Assembly: GCF_014805625.2 (NCBI RefSeq)
Contig: NW_023998415.1
Location: 40,939,487 to 41,003,486 of the forward strand
Direction of reading: 5' to 3'
Source: Glossina fuscipes
Lineage: Eukaryota > Arthropoda > Insecta > Diptera > Glossinidae
DNA: 64,000 nucleotides
The notes beneath the pieces are model-generated. The model made no database searches, was not told where the DNA came from, and saw only the letters and a list, made by a program, of their open reading frames with translations. Positions 40,086 to 50,984 of the stretch are shown piece by piece (the first letter of the stretch is position 1; every line of letters begins with the position of its first letter). The position numbers and the translations under genes were made by a program.

Positions 40086-40704
40086 ATGTTATTCAAAATG
40101 CTGATATACGTAAGTATTCTGAACTCTTTTAATTACCATTCGCTGAGTAACTGGTTTGTTGTAATTCAACAATTGAACAATTAATTTATATTTTTATCCT
40201 TACGCTAATCTATGGCAAAATCTTTTCCAAAAAACATATGCAGTCAACGGGCTCGGCTCATCGAAATAGAAGCGCATTCATTTTGTATGTTGGATGAAGG
40301 CCTCCTCTCTTCCATAAGATTACTCATAATGTTTACTTTGCTTTTTTTTTTGGTTTTTCTATTACATAAAAAAAGATAAGCATATCTGCCAAGCAAGTGC
40401 AACGAGCATTGTGAAAAGCATTTCAAATTATCATAAAGCTTTGTCTTGTAGAAAATGTCACAAGTAAAATCAAAAAAAAATTGTTATGAAACTTCCAAAT
40501 GCTTGCAAGCACTTTTGGTTTTAATTGAGATCGAAATTCAATTAACAAATCTTTGAAAATACATGAGGTTCTGATCCTAGCTAAACAGTACCGTTTATAG
40601 ACACAGGGCGTTCAAGGCACCTGTGTGATTAAATATGCAATTTCGTTTCATACATAGCTTCTTATTCTTCTTGGATTGACGTAGCCTTGGTCTCCTTTCA
40701 CTTT

Positions 40705-40736
<32 letters not shown>

Positions 40737-41252
40737 AAGTAAGACAACTTGTTACTTGTTGCTATAGCAATCCGATAACTTTTAAAAAATGTCTTTTTTT
40801 ACTTTGAAAATATTTTCAAATACAGAAAATTATTCCCATTTTGTAGTTTTCTGTCTGGATAAAAATTTAAATTATATAGCGTTCGTAGAGTTATCGGAAA
40901 TTCGCCCTTGGAAATGGCTTTGATGAAATACTTCTTTCAGGTAAGAGAGCAACAGCCAAATCTAGACGAGGACATCAGGGATATTCTCGCAAAGCATCGA
41001 AGACCCGCAACTGCAATACCTGTACATAATATAAGGGGTAAGCGTTTGTTTGCCTGAAAAAAAGACACTTGACTTTGGATATTAATAATAACTCTTGACT
41101 TAATTCTTATTTTAGTTGCCTACAAAAGCCGTAAAGGCGCAGAATTGCCGATCAAAAGTCACTTGGCCTTTAGTGAATTTATGCTAACCATACCTTACGT
41201 AGCTGCCTTCTCTGCTAAAAATGGTACTTTTTTTTATTATAGAGTCGATTAA
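40086..41252 (+). CDS. Gene D: small three-exon protein, unrecognised
   Basis: Model: exon 1 40086-40109 (MLFKMLIY, donor gtaagt); exon 2 40941-41037 (acceptor cttctttcag, donor GGG|gtaagc), encoding VREQQPNLDEDIRDILAKHR and onward; exon 3 41116-41252 (acceptor tattttag), encoding VAYKSRKGAELPIKSHLAF and onward, ending at TAA. Phases agree (0 then 1), giving about 85 residues with mixed, non-repetitive composition, unlike random A+T-rich ORFs. Exons 2-3 are the firmer part. An alternative start is the ATG GCT TTG ATG run at 40916-40925, which is open straight into exon 2 without the 831-base first intron. An ATTAAA overlaps the stop and may be the poly(A) signal. I do not recognise the family; there is no clear signal peptide and no Gly/Ala motif. 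It is convergent with gene C, with 191 bases between stops. Confidence 0.6.
40703..40733. repeat. (CT)n microsatellite in gene D intron 1
   Basis: About 13 CT units, 210 bases before exon 2 of gene D. Confidence 0.9.
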
Positions 41253-41443
41253 AATTTATAGATCGTTACTTGTTTTCTTTTTTTCTTCGTCATTTTTCCA
41301 ATTGATTATTTGATAATTTTATGTAACTTTTAATTTAATACAAAAAAAAAAATTTGTTTGTGATAGCAATTATTAAATTAAATTTAATCGATTCACTTTC
41401 ATACTTTTGTGCATTTGAATAATATATCTACTGAGGCTTTACT

Positions 41444-42588
41444 TTAAGATGTTTTTTTAATTTCTATGTCAGCATTACGTTCGCCGGTAGCGTCAGAGTT
41501 AGCGTAATCTTCCGCTAAAGCAGTTCGCCACATTTTTAACATGCTCGAAGCAACATTAATGGTGGATATGGGTTTCGAATTATATTTGAAAAAATTATGC
41601 TTATACGTAGGAGACATTTCGTGGCTGTACGGAGATGCTTGTATCGGCGATGATTCTATATAATCATAGTAATCAAAATTTGGAGAAAGTGGGGGGAAAC
41701 GTGGGCCTGAAGTTTTGATAAGAATTTGATTGCGACTCGGCACGGAGACACTAAATGCGGCCGCTTCCTCTGGAGTAACACCGGCTATCGCGGTGGCCTT
41801 AGGGGCTGAAACAGCCAAGCCGTTGCGTCCCGATAACGCTACGGCATTCGGTTTAGCTGATGCAACACCCCCCTCTCCAGCTATAGAAACACCTACGAAA
41901 ATTAAAAAATATATTTATATTAAATGCAAAGTTTTATTTCTTATTCGCTTATATATACTTGCCTATTGGCTTAGCCTCGGCCACCGACGCATCCTTTTTA
42001 GGAGACATTATGGCAATGCTATCATTGTTATCTTCGTAAGGATCCTCCGCGGTTGTAGGTAATAAATCTGTTCCGCTTGAAAACGGCGATGTCGTTATGC
42101 TATCATCCTTTTGCTCTTCGATAACCGCTTCTATGTTTGCGTAATGGTTCATATTTTCGGTCGTTGGGCTTTTTTGTGGCATTGCGTTTATCATATGATA
42201 CGGTTGCAATAACACACTGAAATCTTTAATTTGCCCCGTTTGTTGTAGCGTGGCTAAATTTTGAGCGGCTTTACCCAATTCTAGTAGACTAATAGCGTAG
42301 ACACGATTCTCTTCGGCGCTAAACGATCCTTTACGTTTGGCTTGCTCTTGTATCGCCACCAAACGGGCCGCTGCCAATTGAATCTTATTGAAATCGTGTT
42401 CGAAGGCAGAGGTAACATTACCATCTAAGCTGGCGGGTGGCCCTTTTTTATCAACATGCTGCGTACTATTCTCACGCGATTTATTGATAATATCGTGAAT
42501 TTTACCATCTTTAATTTGTAGATATTGACCTCGCATACCACCATAATATGGTATAACGTCCATATCATCCATATCAGTAGATTTATGT
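41444..42588 (-). CDS. Gene C: two-exon DUF4774-like secreted protein, 5' end missing
   Basis: Exon n is 41963-42588 (acceptor acatag, preceded by a pyrimidine-rich tract). The last exon is 41444-41892 (acceptor ttcgtag, stop TAA). Joining through the GC-AG intron gives an uninterrupted frame across the junction, KPIGVSIAGEGGVASAKP, followed by NGLAVSAPKATAIAG, the same Gly/Ala motif as in A and B. The exon n product starts HKSTDMDDMDVIPYYGG and contains a charged helical region (about 120 residues, IQLAAARLVAIQEQAKRK...LLELGKAAQNLATLQQ) without low complexity, probably a second conserved domain. The C-terminal third is Ser/Pro/Tyr-rich, then helical. The acceptor is phase 2 with first base A, as in A and B; no leader exon was found upstream. 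With the gene A leader the product would be about 394 residues. Its 3' end converges on gene D. Confidence 0.82.
41893..41962 (-). other. GC-AG intron of gene C (70 nt)
   Basis: Only the non-canonical donor ATAG|GCAAGT (minus strand, exon end at 41963) keeps the phase with the acceptor ttcgtag at 41893. The nearby GT (AA|GTATAT, four bases further in) shifts the frame. GCAAGT matches the consensus of the minor GC-AG class processed by the major spliceosome. The join restores the repeat motif PIGVSIAGEGG, which supports the choice. Confidence 0.8.
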
Positions 42589-43046
42589 CTATGTATTGTA
42601 AGGTGAAGTCGGGAAGGGTAGGTAGGTTACTTATACACATTTGCATACTTATTTACTTTAGCTTTTTTATTATTATTATTTAATAATAATAAAAAAAAAA
42701 AATAAAAAAAATAGTGCAGTCACACTAAAGAATAGAAAGAAAAATGCAACTACAAAGCGAAAATTTCTACAGAGAGTAAGCAAGAACCAATCAGAAGATC
42801 CCCAAGACGCGTTTTCTAAAATACATTTTCAGAGCTAGGGATTTACCATTAGTCCAATCAATCAAAGGTTAATATTGACAATAATCTACAAGGACGGATA
42901 AATAAAATATATTTATATATTGATTCAAGATTTGCACAAAACAACACTGTCATTAAACGAATTTTAAATCAAAATTATTTACACTTATTTACAAAAAAAA
43001 AAAAAAAAATTGGCAACAATTTTGTATTAAATTTTTTTTAGTAAAT

Positions 43047-43052
43047 TTTATT
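43047..43052 (-). terminator. Candidate poly(A) signal of gene B
   Basis: AATAAA on the minus strand about 50 bases past the gene B stop; a second hexamer lies at 43063-43068. Its presence suggests that B ends as an independent 3' terminus and does not read on into C. Confidence 0.45.
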
Positions 43053-43101
43053 ATTATTTTTTTTTATTTTTTTAATTGGAATAATTTTACAAAGAAGTAA
43101 T

Positions 43102-44077
43102 TTAGTTGATTAAATCCAATTCAAGATCAGCCTGAGCATGGGCTTTTCCGCCCACTCCAGCAATGGCTACCGAGTCCGGATTAAAGTAAACGTTTGTGGT
43201 AACGCCGCGTTTTAAGAAAGCTTTAGATAGAGGCATCGATATCGCGGTACCGCCATTCCCCACCACCGCCTTTGAATGCGGTTCTAAAATCAGGGCGGCT
43301 GCCTTTTCGTTCGTTTTGCCCACATGCGCGAAATATGACATAGGAAAATATGTATCAAAAGATATCTGTGGGATACTACCGGCAGTTGAAGTTTTGCCTA
43401 TTGCCTCCACTTTAACGACGGATCCATCAGCACTTATTGATTTTGCATTCTTTAGCGGCTTTCTTTTCAATTTTTTCGTCAAATGACTCGAACTAGATTT
43501 TAAACGTTGTTCCGGCATTGTTTTGATTTCTTCCTCAGAAAAGTCCGAATTAATTTCTCTAATACCTGTTGAAAGATTAATATCATTCTTAAAGTTTCCT
43601 TCCATAAGTTCGACATCGACTTGTAATTTTGGTGGTTGAACGTTAAAGATCGCGTGCATTGGTCTTTTAGTGGTCGGTTCTCGATCCCTTTTCTTATCAG
43701 GTTTTACCGTAGTAGTAGTAGCAGCGCTTAATATGGTATTACCGTTAAAGAATTGCGGCACTAGTTGAGGCTGCTTAATTGCTGGGAACGCTGTCAGAGT
43801 GTAGGGTATGTTGAAAAATTCATTATGCCAGGGGAAGTATTGTTGTGCATTATATATGTCGGATTGAAAGTTCGTTGGATTGAAAATTGTTTGAAAGTGT
43901 ACTTGCGGATTGGAGTGCAGTTGCACTGATTGCAATCGTTTTTCGTTTCTCATCTCCTTACTAATTGATGCTTGAGGTGGGAGCGTCATTAATGAATTTA
44001 TACCAAAATTGTTGTCGAAAATTCTCATTGACAGCGGTTGGAAAGGCCAACTATGCAAATTATTTATTGGCCATTTT
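43102..44077 (-). CDS. Gene B: terminal coding exon of a DUF4774-like secreted protein
   Basis: A long open exon runs from acceptor ttttatttag (first exon base 44077) to TAA at 43102, giving about 325 residues after the junction. The acceptor is phase 2 and the first base is A, exactly as in gene A exon 3 and gene C, so joining to the gene A leader (ends ..GA) would give Glu in all three and a product of about 361 residues. The N-terminal half is Asn/Phe/Pro/Gln-rich, the middle is Lys-rich (KKLKRKPLKNAKS), and the C-terminus carries KAVVGNGGTAISMPLSKAF and DSVAIAGVGGKAHAQ, the same Gly/Ala motif as genes A and C. No signal-peptide exon could be found in the preceding kilobase; the only in-frame ATG is internal (44027-44029). 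Either the leader is distant and shared, or it lies in a small exon I missed. Function is unknown. Confidence 0.78.
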
Positions 44078-44631
44078 CTAAATAAAATTGTTGTTTACAT
44101 TTTGTTGCCGTGCGTATGTTTGTATATTCAGAAAAATTAAAAGTAAAGGAATTTATATTAGTTTTATTTACAATTTTCTTCTTTAATTATTTTTATGGTT
44201 AATTGCCGACAACTTTACATGCATATATTGAATTGAATATATCGATATATAAGCAATGATGGTTAGACGTTACAACCCAACAACAGTTACTTGAGTGAAA
44301 CTTTTTTTTACATATTATTTAAAATAATAATTAATTTATATAATATTTTTTTAGTTAAAAATTTTTCTAAAATTTAACATAACCTTTGTACATATTTCCA
44401 CACAAAAATTTCCAAAAAATCCAAATATTTTTTAATATATGCGTGCGTATCGTATCTTTACGAACTTAATTTTTATGGCCTTTTTTGGCACGAAAACGAA
44501 AATTATTCTTAAATATTGACTTGACCTTCCTATCGGAACGATTATAATGACGTTAATTGAATGAGAATCTCAATAAAATTATGAATAAATTGAACGCTGT
44601 CGACATTGTACATTGTTCCCCATTATTATTA

Positions 44632-44763
44632 TCAAATATCCAAAAAAATAATATAGATATATAGCAAAAGCCACGCGATACCGATCAAAAACAGTAAGAG
44701 AAGAATCGCAAAAATATATGAACTCTCCGTGAATCTATCTATGGAGTTTTCGAAAAAAACCAT
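44632..44763 (-). CDS. Candidate 43-residue single-pass membrane micropeptide
   Basis: Uninterrupted ORF ATG (44763) to TGA (44632). It has a polar N-terminus, MVFFENSIDRFTESS, followed by one hydrophobic helix-length segment, YIFAILLLLFLIGIAWLLLY, and a short tail. The layout (about 15 polar residues plus a C-terminal membrane helix) resembles that of small SERCA-regulating or other single-pass micropeptides, but this is topology only and I claim no homology. A TATA box and Inr-like site lie at the expected spacing, giving a 5'UTR of about 30 bases with one four-codon upstream ORF whose TGA overlaps the start. It lies between gene B and the MITE. It could instead be a chance ORF; there is no splice-donor consensus that would make it the leader of gene B. 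Confidence 0.4.
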   Translation of the reverse strand: MVFFENSIDRFTESSYIFAILLLLFLIGIAWLLLYIYIIFLDI

Positions 44764-44792
44764 CACACGATACACATTTGAATTTCTCTACT

Positions 44793-44820
44793 TGATTGCG
44801 AGCACATCAGTGTTTTTATA
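44793..44820 (-). promoter_or_regulatory. TATA/Inr core promoter upstream of micropeptide ORF
   Basis: On the minus strand TATAAAAA (44820-44813) is followed 27 bases later by an Inr-like ATCAAGT, with +1 near 44793. The spacing fits fly TATA-Inr promoters. It points toward the micropeptide ORF and gene B. Confidence 0.5.
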
Positions 44821-44952
44821 CCGTGCAATGTTGTTCTCTCTCCGTTAATGGCTTCACATTATTATTCAAACGTGAGATAAATGCATTCAGTGCAAGAATA
44901 GATCGCGATTTCTTCTGACAATATACAATAGTCTGCATTGACTTGACTACTA

Positions 44953-45463
44953 CTTTCGATCAAAAAGTTTCGGGAACAATTACATTAATTTATAATTTTT
45001 ATGAAAAGTCTACTTGGAGGTTCCACTACATCAAAAACCCAGATCAGATACATGACTTCTTTAATAAAGACTTGCCTTACTCTTCTACTACTTAATGTTG
45101 GCTACGCGATCGCAAATGATCGCTCGACCAAGATGAGACCAAGATTTGTAACATTTAATCGATACTTGGCCCACGAAATGCATATTCAATAAATAAAATA
45201 CAAAAAAAAACTTGAGCATGTGTGCATGACACTGAAATTATTTATTCGATTGGGTGTCGGTCCGGAAATATTCTAAAAACCAGATCAAGTCTTTTAAAAT
45301 CGATTAAAAATTAATTTGAGTAAGTTCGGGTCGCATGATCGATTATTCGATTCCGATTATTTTTATTTATCTTAATATTTTTAACTGATATTTAAGAGAA
45401 AAATGAAAAAGTGAAAAAAAGAAATTTTTTATTCAATTATTCCCGAAACTTTTTGACCAAGGA
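44953..45463. mobile_element. Mariner-like MITE (511 bp) with terminal inverted repeats
   Basis: The ends are inverted repeats of about 28-32 bases sharing the core TCAAAAAGTTTCGGGAA (left end 44953-44984, right end 45432-45463), and each is flanked by TA (44951-44952; 45464-45465), the target duplication of Tc1/mariner elements. The interior has no transposase motif, so this is a non-autonomous element. A plus-strand ORF inside it (45001-45192) has a signal-peptide-like stretch but I treat it as incidental. Confidence 0.8.
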
Positions 45464-45608
45464 TATGGCTAATTGGAATGAGCAGATGTAATAAATTGAA
45501 GCGAAGCATCGCCATTATTACAATAGTAAGGGACCACTTGTTACTCTCGTAGCACGAAGAATAAAAGCAGCTTTTTTCATATTCATTCAGCGATTCTTTG
45601 GCGGCCAT
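45429..45608 (-). pseudogene. ORF interrupted by the MITE
   Basis: A 59-codon ORF with a strong Kozak context (aaaATGG) begins MAAKESLNEYEKSCFYSS, has a hydrophobic stretch (SLTIVIMAMLRFNLLHLLIP), and its last residues come from the MITE inverted repeat. If the MITE and one TA are left out, the frame stays open for about 29 more codons. This is compatible with a small gene or leader exon broken by the insertion. It may have been the original 5' exon of gene B, but no in-phase donor proves that. Confidence 0.35.
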
Positions 45609-46098
45609 TTTCGCAATTATAAAAATTTATTAAGAAATCCGAATCATTCACGTTTGCGTTATTAATCTCGGAGTACATGTTAAATTTAAAAAATGTGCGC
45701 AAAATTTCGATCCCTTTTCATCCTTTTTCTTGCCTTAGTCAAAGAAAATGTTTATTAGTAACAACACAAATGACTTTTCATCGTGTATGATAGACTACAA
45801 ACCGAAAAACACTTCAATATTATTTATAAATAATTTATAGTTAAAAGGTAAAGTCGTAAATAAACAAAAATTTTAATTACTAACAACGGAAAACACAGAT
45901 AAATGTGAAAGGACGCATGTCCTTTGCCAAATACAGCCAAACAGCAAAAGATGCAGAGGTAAAAAGTGCTCTGCTCGTTTGTAGGAGGAGTCACTACAAT
46001 AATAGTTCAAACTTTCAAATTTCTTTCTTTCTTCTTTGTTCAAGTGATTTTATATTTGTCCGTGTTTTCCTTGATATGTAGAAATATATCCTTAAAAA

Positions 46099-46104
46099 TT
46101 TAAT
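46099..46104 (-). terminator. Candidate poly(A) signal of gene A
   Basis: ATTAAA on the minus strand, about 107 bases beyond the gene A stop. No canonical AATAAA is seen closer. This is a hexamer match only. Confidence 0.4.
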
Positions 46105-46210
46105 AAATGCTCTAATAAACCGGCAAACAAAAAACAAAAAAAAAGATTAAAAAAATAAACTTAAAAAAATGGGTCGAATTTTTTATATAATTAAGGATAC
46201 ATCTGAATTA

Positions 46211-48532
46211 TTAAAATTGAACATCGATCGCCGTAGGTGGAGCGTAATAGACAGTAGGACCTGTTGCTACGATACGGCCTTCCCGCGGCCACGTCTGATT
46301 AAACAAATTGGTGCGACGTAATGCATCTTTTAAATCTATATTCGATGGAATGGCTATAACTTTAGCCCCCGGTCCAGCTATAGTCAAACTGCGGGGATGC
46401 GTAAGAGCATAACCGCCAGGTCCAACAATTGCAGTACCCCCGCTGCCTGCTGTAGCCACACCGCCTGGGCCAGCTATGGCTACACCTCCTTTGCGCACTT
46501 TTAATTTTTGTATAACAATTCCGGCCTGCTTCAGAGCTTCCTTCTGTACTTCATGCTTCTGAGCATGGTGGTGGTGGTGGTGGGCTAAGAATTTGTTTTC
46601 GCTCATTTCATGGGACTCGTCATCGTCGCTCGAATCGTTGGCCGAGCTTCTATCACAATCGTTCGTGTTCTCATCTTCCCACCTATAGTCCGTATAATGT
46701 AAATCACTCTCTTCTTGTGGCTGATTGTTCAAAGTTCCGCTTACTAAGGGATTTGCAGTCGCTAATGAGGTGTATTGCAATTTCTGCGGTATTTTTAAAG
46801 GCACCGCTACTTGTTGCTGTTGCTGTTGCTGTTGCTGCTGGGGTCTTGCCTCCGGGCGGAACGGAAACTTAAAAATGTGTTGAAATGCAGTCTTTACAGT
46901 GTTAGAGCCGGTTTTGTTGGCAAATTGTGTTCTGTGCAGATTTTGTTGTGATATTGGCGGCATTACGGTCGTCACAAACGGACTTAACGTTGACACTTTA
47001 GTAAGATTACTAATACTATTTAATTGTGTACTCTGAGATTTTAAGTCGGTCCGTCTTGACACATTTTGCGTGTTATATGCGTCAACCAACGCCTGCGTTT
47101 GTGCCTTATGAGAGTTTTTCTTCACTTTCTCTTCTCTGCCTGCATTTGCACCTAGTTTGTTGTTCTGTTCCTCGATAGCTTTAAAATTTTTATCGGCGGT
47201 CCTCGCTTGTTGTTCCATTAACAATGCCTGGGGTACCAAGAGTAAGTGATATTTGGTTGCGGATTTTGTTTTTATGGGGACGATATTATTAGTCTTGTTA
47301 TAAAAATTCTGAAAATCGCCAATAATTTTATAACCTTTCAATTGATAGTCCTTAGCACTAATATTTTCTAACAACTGTTGCCGACTACTTTGCTTGTAAA
47401 GCTTGACAGGTATGACAAAGTGTGTCTTAGGCGTCTGAAGTGCTTGAGTTTGCTTTAAGTCGAAAGGATAGGGTTTAAAATAGATAAGAGACGGTGTCGG
47501 TGGAGATTGAAGAATGTTTTTTTCAGGATTTCGCGAGACTTCCTTGATGAATTCATTGGATTTTATCTTTGCAGGTGTCTCTAGAACTTCCCGTTGCGAC
47601 GGTTTACTATACTGATTGTTTCGATTATATGAAATCTGTGATTTAATTGCTCGTATTGACGGAAAAAATAATGTCGCGCCATTTGTAGTTTTAGTTGGAA
47701 AATTTTGGACATTACTAAACAGATATTGTGACGAATCTAAAAGTATGGGCACTTTGGAGGGCTCAGGCTTTTTAATATAACCCAAAGCTTTATTTATTTT
47801 CTCAATTTCATCTAAAATTCGCTTAGTTTCGCTAGTATTTACTTTGTTTGCTGTTGTTGTTGTTGGTGTTAATGTTGGTGTTGCTGTCGCTTTTGTTGTC
47901 CTTGATGTCGCAAATATGCTGTCTAATTCAACCGCCTTTTCCGCAACGAATTCTTCGGGAAATTTAATAAGTTTCTGTTTTTCAATTCTGTAAACGAAAT
48001 TTTTAATATTTATTTTCTTTAAGCGTTTCGCTGCAATTAAAATAAAAAAATTATAGTCTAAGAAAACAAAAAGTTATCCGAATCCAATGCCTATTACTAT
48101 AAATGCATGCCATCAGCACTGAATATTACACATGCATTATAACATGCAACGCACAATTACAGTTCTACGCTACACAGTAATCTTAAATTTAGTTATTAAA
48201 TTTAATTATTAAAAAGTGAAAAGTTTAATATTATAATTGGAAAGATATTACATTTCGCACACAATTTTCAACATTCAATACTTACTCAACTAGAGACTTA
48301 GTGTTTTCATCGCTGCTCACAGGTTTCGCCAAGACTATGTATGTAAGTTGACTTAGGAGAAGGAACTGAAAAGTGGAAAAAATCCACGTTTATATTAGGC
48401 TCTTGTTCACAAATAAAAGAAGAATTCTTAAGCGAGATATGCTGTAAGAACACTTACTTATATGTGTTACATAAAATTTTAATCTGTCACAAAATCCGTC
48501 ACTGTACTTAATTTGTGCTTTCTTTGTTTCAT
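46211..48532 (-). CDS. Gene A: secreted low-complexity protein with Gly/Ala (DUF4774-like) motif
   Basis: Three-exon model. Exon 3 is 46211-47987 (acceptor tttacag, stop TAA). Exon 2 is 48286-48365 (acceptor cttttcag, donor gtaagt) and encodes the hydrophobic core FLLLSQLTYIVLAKPVSS, a clear signal-peptide end. Exon 1 is tentative: ATG at 48532, ending at 48503 (MKQRKHKLST) or 48491; both donors (gtgacg/gtgaca) are in phase but weak. The total is about 628 residues. After a Lys/Gln/Thr-rich low-complexity region come a poly-Gln run (about residues 419-429), an acidic DDDES stretch, a His run (about 505-510), then the diagnostic repeats GGVAIAGPGGVATAGSGG and SLTIAGPGAKVIAIP (about 535-590), and a short conserved-looking tail ending in DVQF. 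These repeats are what I associate with the insect DUF4774-type family, whose function is unknown; an extracellular or cuticle-associated role is inference. It is the first of three related minus-strand blocks. GA-rich sequence lies upstream. Confidence 0.82.
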
Positions 48533-49384
48533 TTCTTTTCCATCAACTTTCACCAGTCCGTGTTCTTCAAGAGTCTTTTAAAATCGAAACTATCATTGAG
48601 TTGAGGGACTGAGGAGAGAGACTCCCGGTCTTTCTTGCTCCCTCTCTTTCTCTCTCAAACTCGCACCTCAGTCACCCTTTCGCACTATCATAGATTCATC
48701 GTGGCGAGTCGTCTGATTTAAAACAATTTGTAGAACGATATTGACTCGAAAACACTTATGTGGATATCGTAGGCAGACATAGCATATCATATAGTTTTAA
48801 CCACAGAAAGAGGAATTATATTTCTATTCATTACTTTCACTGCACGCGTAGTGATGATTTGAAAAAGCGACGAAACTCTATTGCCTTTAGGGTTCAACTT
48901 ATAACGAGGCATTTACTGATTTCAATTTATCGGATACAGCAACGAGTTTCCTTTTGGCTTTATAAGAAATTCGGTTGTCGATCTTGAGGATCTTATGGAT
49001 TAATTTATAAATAGCCCATTAACATAATGTTACGGAAACCCCAAATCCAATTCATTCCCACTAATTGATTTTCCCAAAAAATAAATTCCCTAGAGAGGGG
49101 GAGAAAACCCAAGTGTACATTCGCAGTGCGTCATGCAGCTGCCGCCCGTGGAAAATGATTTGCGGAAAAGTAGGTTAACGGATTAAAAATGAAGCCGTGA
49201 ACTTAGGTAATCGTAATATGTTTATAAAAATGTATATAAATGCATTATTTGCAAAAGGGAGAGTCAGTCGTGAAAATCTTGTAGTGAAAACGTTCAAGTG
49301 TACTTCGCTTAAAAAGAATATCCACGATCTAGTAATACGAACCGCATCGAAGAAAAGCGAATTTCGTAACAATATTATATTATT

Positions 49385-50200
49385 ATACCCATCACCGAAG
49401 AATGGAGGGTGTATTTGCCCATATTCTTGATCGGCATTAAATTCTGAATTGATTTAACCATGTCCGTCTGTCCACCTGTCTCTTTGACTGGTTGTCCGTC
49501 TGTCTAATATGTGTTGTAAACATTAAATTTCGCAGAAACATTGAAAGTTATTGCACGCAGTTTGATAATGAAAACAAGCTAAGTCGCTCGATGGAGGCGC
49601 CCGCAGTACTACGTAAACGGAGGACATCTCCGTCTTTCAAAAGGAATAAAAAATTTGGTTTCTTACTGGTTGACTACTCATAAACTATGGCAAATAAATC
49701 TAAAAAAATTTGAATACAGATTTCACGAGCGATGCTTTAGTATCTGTCCAAAAATTGGCCACGCCTATCCAATATTATAATGCATAAAAACTTCATTTTT
49801 ATTCACATATTTTATTTGCGCAAATGGGATTTTGAAGCTATTCGCCAAGTATACAAATTCTTGGGCAGTTTTAAATTTGGAACATATGCTCATAAGCATG
49901 TGCGTGTATTCGTCTGTCCACTAAACTTTCTGCATACCTAACTGTATAATATCTGCGATAAATCGGGAGTATATCCCGTACGCAAAAGTGAAGCTTTCAT
50001 CTGCAAGTTTGCAAAGGGATTGGGAAGTGATCTCAATTTTTCGAACGATACGCCTGTACGACAAAATCTGTTCGTCCACTTCATATTCTAAAGGATGAAA
50101 ATTTAGTGCTTTTACTTTTTTTTGTCTTTTTTAGGATAACGGTGGTGGACATAAAGGATTCGAAAGGACACGATCGGCGATAATTTACTTCCTTGTTTTC
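49385..50200 (+). repeat. Dispersed repeat family 1, copy 2
   Basis: It starts at tatacccatcaccgaag, carries the gtccgtctgtcc core near 49470, the block caaataaatctaaaaaaatttg (49692 onward), and ends at aacggtggtggacataaagg near 50155 and beyond. It aligns along its length with copy 4 at 58.4 kb; for example gcgatgcttta here and gcgatgctgta there. Confidence 0.8.
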
Positions 50201-50984
50201 GGTGAATACCAATATTTGTTGCGGTCAAAGAGAAGTGAAAAAAGAGAAAGAAATGGGGTAACGATCTTAGCTTAGTGGTTGTTTGTCTGATCCGTAAGTG
50301 TTATACCTACATCGATTAAAGGCTTGCTATAGATACGAGCAAAGGAAATCTTGCATCGGCTGTGATATGACGCCGCGAACGTTGTCTTCGTACTCGGGAT
50401 TCTTATCTACTGGGCTACTAACAAGAGCTAAAGGGTGACAGAAAGACATATTTTAAGGTTTATTTAAAGGGGCGTAAATCTCCCGCGAAACAAACACTCT
50501 TTTAACAAACTAAATATTTTAGTCATGTCCTGTGGTCGATGCAGTAGCGAACGGGTTAATAGCTTTGTTTTAATACAAAATTGATATCGTTGTTGTTGCG
50601 CTGTAACTATCCCTACAGAATAACAAAATTGATGCAAAACCAAAAATTCCCATTGTGAGAAAACGCACTGTTTTCTCTTATGACTGAATGCTGAATTAAT
50701 ATTTAAAACGACCTGATGAGTATCCATGATTTGTTTTTACGGCGAAAATTGCCTTTTATTTGTGTTCGTTCTCTTACGTTTGTTATTAGCAAAGAATGAA
50801 AGTTTGTTTGCGTGCGTGCGTGTGTCACTAAATGAAAAGAAAATATAATTCATAAAATTCAACATTTTACGGTCAGTCGACCTGTTGCAAGCACTTTCTA
50901 CAAAACACTTTGCGTTGTCGCACATTACGGTCACTGTATATCGATCACCGAAAGATGACGTTTGCAACACCCGAAAGAGGACCG

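Noticed and set aside
45001..45192. 63-codon plus ORF with a signal-peptide-like segment (MTSLIKTCLTLLLLNVGYAIA type)
   Set aside because: It lies wholly inside the MITE, which is non-coding by structure. There is no splice or promoter support.
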